A DNA stretch of 8,431 nt from Paraclostridium ghonii. Lineage in GTDB: Bacteria > Bacillota > Clostridia > Peptostreptococcales > Peptostreptococcaceae. Under the pieces are notes generated by a model. That model did not search any database and was not told the origin of the DNA. It was given only the letters and a program-made list of their open reading frames with translations. Positions 1-6,790 of this stretch are shown piece by piece. The translations under genes and the position numbers were made by a program. The stretch covers positions 1 through 8,431 of the forward strand of contig NZ_JAKEDR010000156.1 in NCBI RefSeq assembly GCF_023653455.1, in the 5' to 3' direction. The first letter of the stretch is position 1. Every line of letters begins with the position of its first letter.

Positions 1-852
1 ATTATAAATAAGTTAGTTTATATTGACGATATAATGAAAGGAACAGAAAAAATAAAAAATGGGAATATAAATCATAAAATAAAGTTAAAAGGGGATAATA
101 GCTTAAGTATTATTGCAGAGAACATAAATAATCTAAGTGATGGGCTTGAAAATGCAATAGGAGAAAAGTTAAAAAGTGAAAGAATGAAAACAGAGCTTAT
201 AACAAATGTAAGTCATGATTTAAAAACTCCTTTAACATCAATAATAAACTATGTTGATTTGATAAAAAAAGAAAAAAATATACAACCTGAGTATTTAAAC
301 GATTATGTAGATGTATTAGACAACAAATCAAAGCGTTTAAAAAACCTTATAGACGACTTATTTGAAGCTAGCAAAGCAAGTAGTGGAAATATTGATCTTA
401 ATATTGAAAAATTAGATTTAAATCAATTATTAAGACAAAGTATAGGTGAAAATGAAGAAAAATTAATACAGTCAAATTTAAGCTTAAAAGTAAATGTTCC
501 GAAAGAGCCTGTTTATATAAACTGTGATGGAAAAAGAATGTATAGGGTATTTGAAAACTTATTAATAAATATATCTAAATATTCTCATGAAAATACAAGA
601 GTATATATTGATATGATATTAGATGACGATACTGTATGTATTTCTATGAAAAACATATCAGCGTATGAATTGAATTTTGAGGCTAGTGAGATAATAGAAA
701 GGTTTAAAAGAGGAGACTTATCTAGAAATACAGAAGGAAGTGGATTGGGACTAGCTATTGCTCGAGATTTAGTTAATCTTCAAGGTGGTAACTTAGATGT
801 TTTAATAGATGGCGATTTATTCAAGGTAGAGTTACATTTTATTATAGTATAA
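1..852 (+). CDS. Sensor histidine kinase, C-terminal part (5' end beyond window)
   Basis: Membrane sensor kinase of a two-component system. The reading frame is open back to base 1 and the first visible residues look like a HAMP linker, so the ATG at 34 is probably internal and the sensor and membrane part lies outside the window. Counting from that Met, residues 1-45 are the end of HAMP plus a linker. The HisKA H-box is NVSHDLKTPLTS, with the phospho-accepting His at residue 61 (bases 214-216). An N-box with ENLLIN lies near 174-179, the F-box IIERFKRGD at 220-228, and the G2 box GSGLGLAIA at 235-243. The usual D-x-G of the G1 box is missing: the place reads KNIS (206-209). I recall this variant from related clostridial kinases, so it is probably a family trait and not decay. 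The cognate response regulator would be expected just upstream. Ligand and targets cannot be told. The gene ends 4 nt before a large hairpin shared with pyc. Confidence 0.93.
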   Translation: MINKLVYIDDIMKGTEKIKNGNINHKIKLKGDNSLSIIAENINNLSDGLENAIGEKLKSERMKTELITNVSHDLKTPLTSIINYVDLIKKEKNIQPEYLNDYVDVLDNKSKRLKNLIDDLFEASKASSGNIDLNIEKLDLNQLLRQSIGENEEKLIQSNLSLKVNVPKEPVYINCDGKRMYRVFENLLINISKYSHENTRVYIDMILDDDTVCISMKNISAYELNFEASEIIERFKRGDLSRNTEGSGLGLAIARDLVNLQGGNLDVLIDGDLFKVELHFIIV

Positions 853-856
853 ATAA

Positions 857-954
857 AAAAGCTGTGTAAAGTTAGATAGCAAAGGATAAATATATAAGTG
901 GGAAGCAAAACTTATATGTTTATCCAAAGCTTAAGTAACTTTTACATAGCTTTT
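857..954. terminator. Large nested inverted repeat, probable bidirectional terminator
   Basis: The outer arms 857-874 and 936-954 pair over about 18 bp (AAAAGCTGTGTAAAGTTA against TAACTTTTACATAGCTTTT, with one G-T pair and one bulge). The inner arms 884-899 and 910-925 (GGATAAATATATAAGT against ACTTATATGTTTATCC) pair over 16 bp with one G-T pair and a 10-nt loop. Three more pairs (878-880 with 929-931) link the two parts. A T-rich run follows on the plus strand (TTTTATTTTA), and on the minus strand the transcript would end in a run of six T. It fills the gap between two convergent stop codons, so it probably ends both the kinase and pyc transcripts. It is larger than a typical intrinsic terminator. 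Confidence 0.8.
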
Positions 955-957
955 ATT

Positions 958-3900
958 TTATTTCATATCTATTAGTAACTGTTTATCTTTTACTACTTCA
1001 TCTTGGCTTACGTAAATAGATTTAACGCATCCGCTTGTTTTGGCAACTACAACAGTTTCCATTTTCATAGCCTCAATAACTATAAGTGGTTGATTTTCTT
1101 CAACTTCTTGGTTTTCCTCAACTAGTATCTTAACAACCTTTCCAGGGATACTAGCACCTATTTGTAAAGGATTATTCATGTCAGCTTTCAATATATCTTT
1201 TATATTTGAACTGTAGTTAATATCACTAACTTCTATATCTCTCATCATTCCATTTAGTTCAAATGATAAAGTTCTAGTTCCGTCCTCTTTTATATCCCCG
1301 ATTTCTATTAACTTTATAGTTAATACTTTTCCTTCTTCAATCTCTACTTCACATTCTTCCCCTATTGCTAATCCGTAAAAATATACATGGCTTTCAAGTT
1401 TTGATATATCATTATATAACTGTAAATGTTTTAAATAATCTTCATAAACATTAGGATAAAGTGTATAACTTAATACATTTCTTATATTAGAATTCATATT
1501 GAATTTTTCATCTAAGTATTTTTTAACACCTTTAAAATCTTCACTTGGAATTAACTCACCAGGTCTTACTGTTATAGGGTTTTCTCCTTTTAACACTATC
1601 TTTTGTATATCCTTAGGGATTCCTCCTTCAGGTTGACCTATCATACCCCTACAATAGTCAACTACTGAGTCTGGGAATGAAAGATTTTTTCCTTGTGCTA
1701 TTATATTATTTTTATTTAACTTATTTTTAACCATAAAGATTGCTAAATCACCTACAACTTTAGATGATGGAGTAACCTTAATTATATCACCCAATATTTC
1801 ATTCGACTCTTTGTACTTTTCTTTTACTTGTTCAAATTTATCAGATAAACCTAGGCTATCTGCTTGAGGCTTTAAGTTTGTATATTGCCCACCTGGAATT
1901 TCATATTTATAAATTTCAGCAGATGGATTTTTTAAATCACTTTCAAATTTTGAGTATACATTACGTAAATCTTTATAGTAATTTCCTAATTCTTCAAATC
2001 CATATAAATCTATATGAGTATCTCTTTCTGTATTTTTAAGAGCTTCTACAATAGCATTTAAAGAAGGTTGGCTAGTTAGCCCTGCCATTGTTTCAAGGGC
2101 TCCATCAACAATATCCACCCCAGCTTCAGATGCCATCAAACATGTAGCAACTCCGTTACCGCTTGTATCATGAGTGTGTAAATGAATAGGAGTATTAACA
2201 TTTTCCTTCAATGTTTTTATAAGCTTATAAGCTGCATATGGTTTTAAAAGACCAGCCATATCTTTTATACATATAATATCTGATCCTAATTCTTCTAATT
2301 CTCTCGCCATATTAACATAATACTCTAAATTATATTTATTTTTACTTGGATCTAAAATATCTCCAGTATAACAGATTGTAGATTCAACAATTTTTCCAGT
2401 TTCAAGAGCTGTATATATAGATGGTTTCATATTTTCAACCCAGTTAAGTGAATCAAAAATCCTAAAAACATCAATTCCTTTATTTGCAGATTCTTTTAAA
2501 AATTCTTTTATTACATTATCTGGATAGTTTTTATAACCTACGCCATTAGAAGCTCTAAATAGCATCTGAAACATTATATTAGGAATTTCTTCTCTTAATT
2601 TTTCAAGTCTTATCCATGGAGATTCTTTTAAGAATCTATAAGCTACATCGTAAGTTGCCCCTCCCCACATTTCAAGAGAGAATAAGTCATTCATATACTC
2701 ACTTGTTGGCTTTGCTACTTTTAATAAATCATAACTTCTAAGTCGTGTTGCTAAAAGTGATTGATGAGCGTCTCTCATAGTAGTATCTGTTAAAAGTAGT
2801 TTTTTCTCTTTTTTTATTGATTCTAGATATTCCTTTTTACCTAGTTTATCAAATAAGTTTTTGCTACCTTCATTTAAACATATACTATCACTTGTCTTAG
2901 GTGTATATATAGGTTGAAATTGAGGTTTTTCACAACATTTATTTTCATTTACTATAGTATTTCCTATAAATTTAAGAAGCTTAGTTCCTCTATCTTTACT
3001 TTCTTTTATTTCAAATAAATCTGGATTTTCATCAATAAATTTTGTGCTACAGTTACCTTGTGTAAAAATTGGGTTATTTAAAACATTAACTAAGAAACCT
3101 ATATTCGTTTTTACACCTCTTATTCTAAGCTCTTTTATAGAACGAATAGTTTTATTTATTGCACCTTTAAAAGTTCTATCCCAAGATATTGTTTTAACCA
3201 ATAAGCTATCGTAGTATGGGCTTATAGTAGATCCTGTAAACCCATTTCCACCATCAAGTCTTATACCAAAACCTGAACCAGTTCTATAGACCTGGATTTT
3301 TCCAGTGTCAGGCATAAAATTATTTTTAGGATCTTCTGTAGTTATTCTACATTGAATAGAATAACCTCTTACTTGAATATCCTCTTGTGATTTTATATTT
3401 ATTGGTTCATCTTCTAACTTATACCCTTGAGCTATTAATATTTGGCTTTGAACTATATCTACGCCTGTTATCATTTCTGTTACAGTATGTTCAACTTGAA
3501 CTCGTGGATTCATTTCAATAAAGTAGAAGTTATCATTTTCATCAACTAAAAATTCTAAGGTACCTGCATTTATATACCCTACGTGTTTAGCTATTTTTAC
3601 TGCATCCCTACATATTTGTTCTCTTAGTTTATTTGATAGAGAAAAGGCTGGAGCATATTCTATTATCTTTTGATGTCTTCTTTGGACTGAGCAATCTCTC
3701 TCATGTAAGTGAACTATATTTCCAAATTTATCTCCAAGTATTTGAACTTCTATATGTTTTGGATTAGGTATATATTTTTCGATAAATATAATATCTTCAC
3801 CAAATGCTTTTCTTGATTCACTACAGGCAGTTTCATATTCTATACTTAAGTTATCTTCATTATAGACAACTCTCATACCTCTTCCCCCACCACCATTAGA

Positions 3901-4389
3901 AGCTTTAAGCATAATAGGGTATCCAATTTTTTTAGCTATTTCTTTAGCTTTTTCAATATTTTTAATTGGCTCCTCTACACCTGGAATAGTAGGAATGTTA
4001 GCTTCTTTAGCTATTTGCTTTGAATTTATTTTATCCCCCATCATAGTCATTATATCAGCTGATGGGCCTATAAATATTATTCCGTTTTCTTCGCATTTTT
4101 TTACGAAATCTGGATTTTCAGACAAGAATCCATAACCAGGATGGATTGCATCAACGTTTTTATTTTTAGCTAATTCGATTATACTATCTATATCTAAATA
4201 AGCATCAATAGGTCCTTTATCTTCTCCTATTAAATATGATTCATCAGCTTTAGTTCTAAATAATGAATATTTATCTTCTTTACTATATATCCCGACACTT
4301 TTTATACCTAATTCAGAGCAAGCTCTAAATATTCTAATTGCGATTTCACCACGATTAGCGACCAATATTTTGTTAATTTTTTTAAGCAT
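958..4389 (-). CDS. pyc: Pyruvate carboxylase, complete single-chain enzyme
   Basis: Cytosolic biotin enzyme that makes oxaloacetate from pyruvate, bicarbonate and ATP, refilling the C4 pool for aspartate-family and related synthesis. At 1143 residues it has the usual full length. The biotin carboxylase domain (about 1-455) has the ATP-grasp glycine loop GGGGRGM (166-172), ERDCSVQRRHQK (230-241), E279, and EMNPRVQVEH (292-301) with the conserved Glu, Asn, Arg and Glu. The carboxyltransferase domain (about 530-1000) has DTTMRDAHQS (535-544), the expected carbamylated Lys709 in IKDMAGL, metal ligands H738 and H740 in HLHTHD, and Thr873 in KVTPSSK, which matches the proton-shuttle Thr of characterised enzymes. 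The C-terminal biotin carrier has EAMKM with biotinyl Lys1109. The segments at about 460-530 and 1000-1070 fit the allosteric/tetramerisation region. The start is supported by AAGGGGG (4402-4408), 12 nt upstream. Transcription appears monocistronic. No catalytic residue I checked is missing. Confidence 0.98.
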   Translation of the reverse strand: MLKKINKILVANRGEIAIRIFRACSELGIKSVGIYSKEDKYSLFRTKADESYLIGEDKGPIDAYLDIDSIIELAKNKNVDAIHPGYGFLSENPDFVKKCEENGIIFIGPSADIMTMMGDKINSKQIAKEANIPTIPGVEEPIKNIEKAKEIAKKIGYPIMLKASNGGGGRGMRVVYNEDNLSIEYETACSESRKAFGEDIIFIEKYIPNPKHIEVQILGDKFGNIVHLHERDCSVQRRHQKIIEYAPAFSLSNKLREQICRDAVKIAKHVGYINAGTLEFLVDENDNFYFIEMNPRVQVEHTVTEMITGVDIVQSQILIAQGYKLEDEPINIKSQEDIQVRGYSIQCRITTEDPKNNFMPDTGKIQVYRTGSGFGIRLDGGNGFTGSTISPYYDSLLVKTISWDRTFKGAINKTIRSIKELRIRGVKTNIGFLVNVLNNPIFTQGNCSTKFIDENPDLFEIKESKDRGTKLLKFIGNTIVNENKCCEKPQFQPIYTPKTSDSICLNEGSKNLFDKLGKKEYLESIKKEKKLLLTDTTMRDAHQSLLATRLRSYDLLKVAKPTSEYMNDLFSLEMWGGATYDVAYRFLKESPWIRLEKLREEIPNIMFQMLFRASNGVGYKNYPDNVIKEFLKESANKGIDVFRIFDSLNWVENMKPSIYTALETGKIVESTICYTGDILDPSKNKYNLEYYVNMARELEELGSDIICIKDMAGLLKPYAAYKLIKTLKENVNTPIHLHTHDTSGNGVATCLMASEAGVDIVDGALETMAGLTSQPSLNAIVEALKNTERDTHIDLYGFEELGNYYKDLRNVYSKFESDLKNPSAEIYKYEIPGGQYTNLKPQADSLGLSDKFEQVKEKYKESNEILGDIIKVTPSSKVVGDLAIFMVKNKLNKNNIIAQGKNLSFPDSVVDYCRGMIGQPEGGIPKDIQKIVLKGENPITVRPGELIPSEDFKGVKKYLDEKFNMNSNIRNVLSYTLYPNVYEDYLKHLQLYNDISKLESHVYFYGLAIGEECEVEIEEGKVLTIKLIEIGDIKEDGTRTLSFELNGMMRDIEVSDINYSSNIKDILKADMNNPLQIGASIPGKVVKILVEENQEVEENQPLIVIEAMKMETVVVAKTSGCVKSIYVSQDEVVKDKQLLIDMK

Positions 4390-4867
4390 AGCTGATAAAA
4401 ACCCCCTTAATTCTTTTGATATTAAAGATTATAGACTAATTTGCTTTAATTTTAAAGATGATTATGAAAGTTCCTTAATAAATAAGAACAATTTATGAAA
4501 TCATACAACTTATATAATTTAAAAGTACATAACTATCTTATTAAACATGTGTAAAAAAGGTTAAATCACTTAAAAAGTATATTTTTCGAATAAATATAAA
4601 GTAAGATTTTCAAATAACTTTACAATAGAAGGTGATAAGTAACTCTATAGATATATAATTAAGGGGAAATGATGTAATTAACATATGGAATAATTAAAGG
4701 ATATTCAAACAATTATAAAAAAAATTAAATATATCTAAAAATATAGCTCTCTTTTATTATAATTTGAAGATTAAAGTGAATATATAGATTATATTATTTA
4801 AATAAGGATAAGTTGAAATAGGAACAAAAACTCTTCAAGTATACTACATTAATGAATAGGAAGTTTT
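4390..4867. other. Gene-free AT-rich region between divergent pyc and MFS genes
   Basis: This stretch of nearly 480 bp holds the pyc promoter and leader at its left end and must hold the promoter of the transporter gene. I see no believable ORF, since every frame is cut by frequent stops, and no GC-rich structured RNA. Candidate plus-strand -10 boxes are TATAAT at 4758-4763 and TATACT at 4840-4845, but neither has a good -35 at the right distance, so no promoter is called for the transporter. Short inverted TTGAA/TTCAA halves (4813-4817 and 4834-4838) flank the area just before the second box and could be a weak operator. The region is long for an intergenic space here and may hold regulatory sites that I cannot resolve. 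Confidence 0.6.
4428..4456 (-). promoter_or_regulatory. Probable sigma-A promoter of pyc
   Basis: On the minus strand, TTTAAA (bases 4451-4456) and a perfect TATAAT (4428-4433) are 17 nt apart. Transcription would start near 4421, giving a 5' leader of about 30 nt that carries the AAGGGGG ribosome binding site. The -35 matches the consensus at four of six positions, so the -10 carries most of the call. No operator is evident around it. Confidence 0.6.
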
Positions 4868-4870
4868 ATG

Positions 4871-4879
4871 AAGGAGGAG
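4871..4879 (+). promoter_or_regulatory. Ribosome binding site that sets the transporter start
   Basis: AAGGAGGAG lies 9 nt before the ATG at 4889. An in-frame ATG at 4868 lies upstream of this site, directly abutting it, and has no Shine-Dalgarno sequence of its own. The start at 4889 is therefore preferred, and it gives a normal N-terminus (MNEKSNKKTTGIAM) leading straight into the first membrane helix. Confidence 0.9.
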
Positions 4880-4888
4880 TGTGTTTTT

Positions 4889-6559
4889 ATGAACGAGAAG
4901 TCAAATAAAAAAACTACTGGTATAGCTATGGTAGTGTTTTTACTTGGAATTTTTATGGGGGCTATGGACTCAGGTATAGTATCACCAGCAAGAAATGTGA
5001 TAGCTGACGGGCTTGGGGTTTCACAATCTGCAAGTGTATGGATGATAACTATATATACATTAGCTTATGCAGTTTCTATGCCAATAACAGGGAAATTAGC
5101 AGATACGTATGGGAGAAAAAAAGTATATATTATTTGTGTTGTATTATTTGCAACAGGATCTTTATTTTGTGGAATATCGGATATAGTTGGAAACTATAAG
5201 TTTTTACTAACATCAAGGGTTATTCAAGCTGTAGGTGGAGGAGGTATAATGCCAATAGCTACTGCTTATATAGGAGCATCCTTTCCAGAAGAAAAAAGAG
5301 GGTCAGCTCTTGGCATGGTAGGTGGCATATATGGAATAGCTACAGTTCTTGGGCCTACTTTAGGAAGTTTTGTTCTTTCATTAGCAGGGGATAGCAGATG
5401 GGGATACTTATTTTTAATAAATATTCCTATCAGTATAATAATTTTATTAGCATCTTTCAAATTAGAAGAAAATAAAAATGATTCTAAGATTAAAAAAATG
5501 GATATATGGGGATGTGTAGTTTTAAGTATAGTTGTCGCATCATTAATGTATGGATTAACAAATTTAAAATTTTATGATTTTATAAACTCAGTTAAATCAA
5601 TAGATGTATGGGCTTACTTATTAATAACTATAGTTTTTATACCTGTATTTATATATATAGAAAAAAGAGCAGAAGACCCAGTTTTAAATTTAGAATTTTT
5701 TACAAATAAACAAACTGCATTAACTTTATTTTTAAGCTTTATAGTTGGTTGTGGACTTATGGGAACAGTATTTTTACCTCAATTTTCTGAAAATGTATTA
5801 AAAATAAAAAGCGGTAGCGGAGGATATATAGTAACTTTATTTGCTATATTTACAGGAATAGCAGCACCTATTGGTGGAAAGTTTATAGATAAATACGGAG
5901 TTAAAAAACTTTTATTATTAGGTTTTACTTCAAGTATAATAGGACTATTATATCAAGCGTTAGTTACAGCAAATCATCCTAATTTTTCGAATTTAACAAT
6001 TGGGTTGATTTTTATGGGCATTGGTATGGGATTTACAATGGGAACACCTATAAATTATTTAATGATGAGCTTAGTTAAACCTGAGGAGATATCTATGGGG
6101 CAATCCACTGTATCATTACTTAGATCTATAGGAGTTGCAGTATCACCTAACTTGCTTATAAATTTTGTTTCTGAAGCAGGTAGAAATGTACCTGGGGAAA
6201 TTCAAAAGGTAATGCCTAAAATACAAGGAGTTTCTTTTAGTGGAGGAAATATTTCAACTGAAATGTTAAATAAGTTTCAAAGTGCTGATGTAACAAATAT
6301 ATTTGAAGTTGTTAAGTCGTTTGTAAACTCTATGTTTAATATAGTACAACATACTATAGGAGGAAATCCTAATATAAATTTTGAAATGTTAAAAAACAAC
6401 TATTTAATTAGCTTAGAAAAAGCTAAACCAAGTATAATAAATGCGTATCAATACACAATGAATCAAGGATATGCACATTTATTTATAGGAACTGCTGTTA
6501 TAGCTTTATGTGGATTAATAGCATCCTTATTTTTAAAAAATTATAAAAAAGAAATTTAA
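4889..6559 (+). CDS. MFS efflux transporter, 14-TM DHA2 (EmrB/QacA) type
   Basis: Integral membrane protein of 556 residues, most likely a proton-driven exporter of drugs or other toxic compounds; the substrate cannot be told. The first helix is about 11-31 and carries Asp27. MFS motif A is GKLADTYGRKK (68-78) in the loop between helices 2 and 3. Motif C, the antiporter signature, is GPTLGS (155-160), followed by a W-x-x-LFLINIPISI segment typical of this family. A degenerate second motif A, GGKFIDKYGVKK (329-340), marks the second half. The length and the number of hydrophobic segments fit 14 helices. A hydrophilic segment of about 100 residues (about 425-528) precedes the last helix (about 530-549) and matches in position the large outer loop known from QacA-like pumps. 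The gene stands alone, with a terminator right behind it and no adjacent TetR or MarR regulator gene in the window. Confidence 0.93.
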   Translation: MNEKSNKKTTGIAMVVFLLGIFMGAMDSGIVSPARNVIADGLGVSQSASVWMITIYTLAYAVSMPITGKLADTYGRKKVYIICVVLFATGSLFCGISDIVGNYKFLLTSRVIQAVGGGGIMPIATAYIGASFPEEKRGSALGMVGGIYGIATVLGPTLGSFVLSLAGDSRWGYLFLINIPISIIILLASFKLEENKNDSKIKKMDIWGCVVLSIVVASLMYGLTNLKFYDFINSVKSIDVWAYLLITIVFIPVFIYIEKRAEDPVLNLEFFTNKQTALTLFLSFIVGCGLMGTVFLPQFSENVLKIKSGSGGYIVTLFAIFTGIAAPIGGKFIDKYGVKKLLLLGFTSSIIGLLYQALVTANHPNFSNLTIGLIFMGIGMGFTMGTPINYLMMSLVKPEEISMGQSTVSLLRSIGVAVSPNLLINFVSEAGRNVPGEIQKVMPKIQGVSFSGGNISTEMLNKFQSADVTNIFEVVKSFVNSMFNIVQHTIGGNPNINFEMLKNNYLISLEKAKPSIINAYQYTMNQGYAHLFIGTAVIALCGLIASLFLKNYKKEI

Positions 6560-6563
6560 TTTT

Positions 6564-6607
6564 AAATAGCTATAATTTAGATTAAAAACTAAATTGTAGC
6601 TATTTTT
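6564..6607 (+). terminator. Rho-independent terminator of the transporter gene
   Basis: The 17-bp arms 6564-6580 (AAATAGCTATAATTTAG) and 6589-6605 (CTAAATTGTAGCTATTT) pair fully with one G-T pair around an 8-nt loop and run into a T-rich tail. It starts 4 nt after the stop codon at 6557-6559. The stem is AT-rich but long. Confidence 0.85.
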
Positions 6608-6634
6608 ATGTATAAAGAATTTTGTTAAGGGCTA

Positions 6635-6643
6635 TGTTATAAT
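6635..6643 (+). promoter_or_regulatory. Extended -10 promoter of the yybS-like gene
   Basis: TGTTATAAT is a perfect extended -10 (TGnTATAAT). The -35 region at the normal distance (about 6615-6620) is poor, which the extended -10 can offset. Transcription would begin near 6650, giving a leader of about 140 nt before the start codon at 6791. It lies about 30 nt beyond the terminator of the preceding gene, so the yybS-like gene has its own transcript. Confidence 0.65.
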
Positions 6644-6664
6644 GTATCAATATACCTATTTTTA

Positions 6665-6785
6665 GCAACAAACGAAGTATTTTGAGTAACGAGACACGAG
6701 TTTGCAGAGTGGACGTTGTTTGGCGACATAAAGTGGTTCGCAGACGTGGTCGCTCAAGATAAACGAATTTTTATAGAAGGAAGGA
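6665..6785 (+). ncRNA. Putative structured 5' leader RNA, family unknown
   Basis: By my count about half of the bases in 6686-6759 are G or C, far above the flanking DNA; in AT-rich genomes this often marks a structured RNA. Hand folding gives a three-way junction. P1 is 6678-6686 with 6753-6761 (9 bp, one G-U). P2 is 6687-6691 with 6714-6718 plus 6695-6697 with 6709-6711, capped by an 11-nt loop. P3 is 6723-6727 with 6749-6753, sharing base 6753 with P1. CAAAC at 6669-6673 can pair with GTTTG at 6700-6704 in the P2 loop, a possible pseudoknot. It lies between a promoter and the ribosome binding site, so a cis-regulatory role is likely. I compared it from memory with the cyclic-di-GMP, cyclic-di-AMP, THF, TPP, purine, preQ1, SAM, glycine and T-box classes and saw no match. 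A known family I do not recall remains possible. Confidence 0.5.
6776..6784 (+). promoter_or_regulatory. Ribosome binding site that sets the yybS-like start
   Basis: GAAGGAAGG lies 6 nt before the ATG at 6791. The frame is open further upstream (to a TGA at 6683-6685) and includes a TTG at 6716, but that TTG has no Shine-Dalgarno sequence and falls inside the GC-rich leader, so it is not taken as the start. Confidence 0.88.
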
Positions 6786-6790
6786 TTTAT

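Noticed and set aside
857..954. Miniature inverted-repeat transposable element
   Set aside because: There is no clear target-site duplication at the ends, and the position exactly between convergent stop codons, with T-runs both ways, fits a terminator better; kept only as an alternative for the inner stem.
4660..4680. Minimal start-stop unit (AAGGGG followed by ATG ATG TAA)
   Set aside because: Such short combinations arise often by chance in AT-rich spacers, and it lies about 200 nt from the next gene.
4868..4888. Upstream in-frame ATG for the MFS gene
   Set aside because: It sits directly before the strong Shine-Dalgarno sequence and has none of its own; the ATG at 4889 is correctly spaced.
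5266..5460. Open frame of 64 codons on the minus strand inside the MFS gene
   Set aside because: It lies entirely antisense to a well-supported membrane protein gene, and the translation resembles no family I know. It is a shadow of the coding frame.
6686..6790. N-terminal extension of the yybS-like protein from the TTG at 6716 or earlier
   Set aside because: No ribosome binding site precedes it, its codon use is unlike the gene, and the stretch coincides with the GC-rich pairing region of the leader. The ATG at 6791 has a clear Shine-Dalgarno sequence and gives the normal family N-terminus.
6650..6790. Known riboswitch classes for the leader (cyclic-di-GMP, cyclic-di-AMP, THF, TPP, purine, preQ1, SAM, T-box)
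   Set aside because: The conserved core words of these classes, as I remember them, are not present. This is a check from memory, not a database search.
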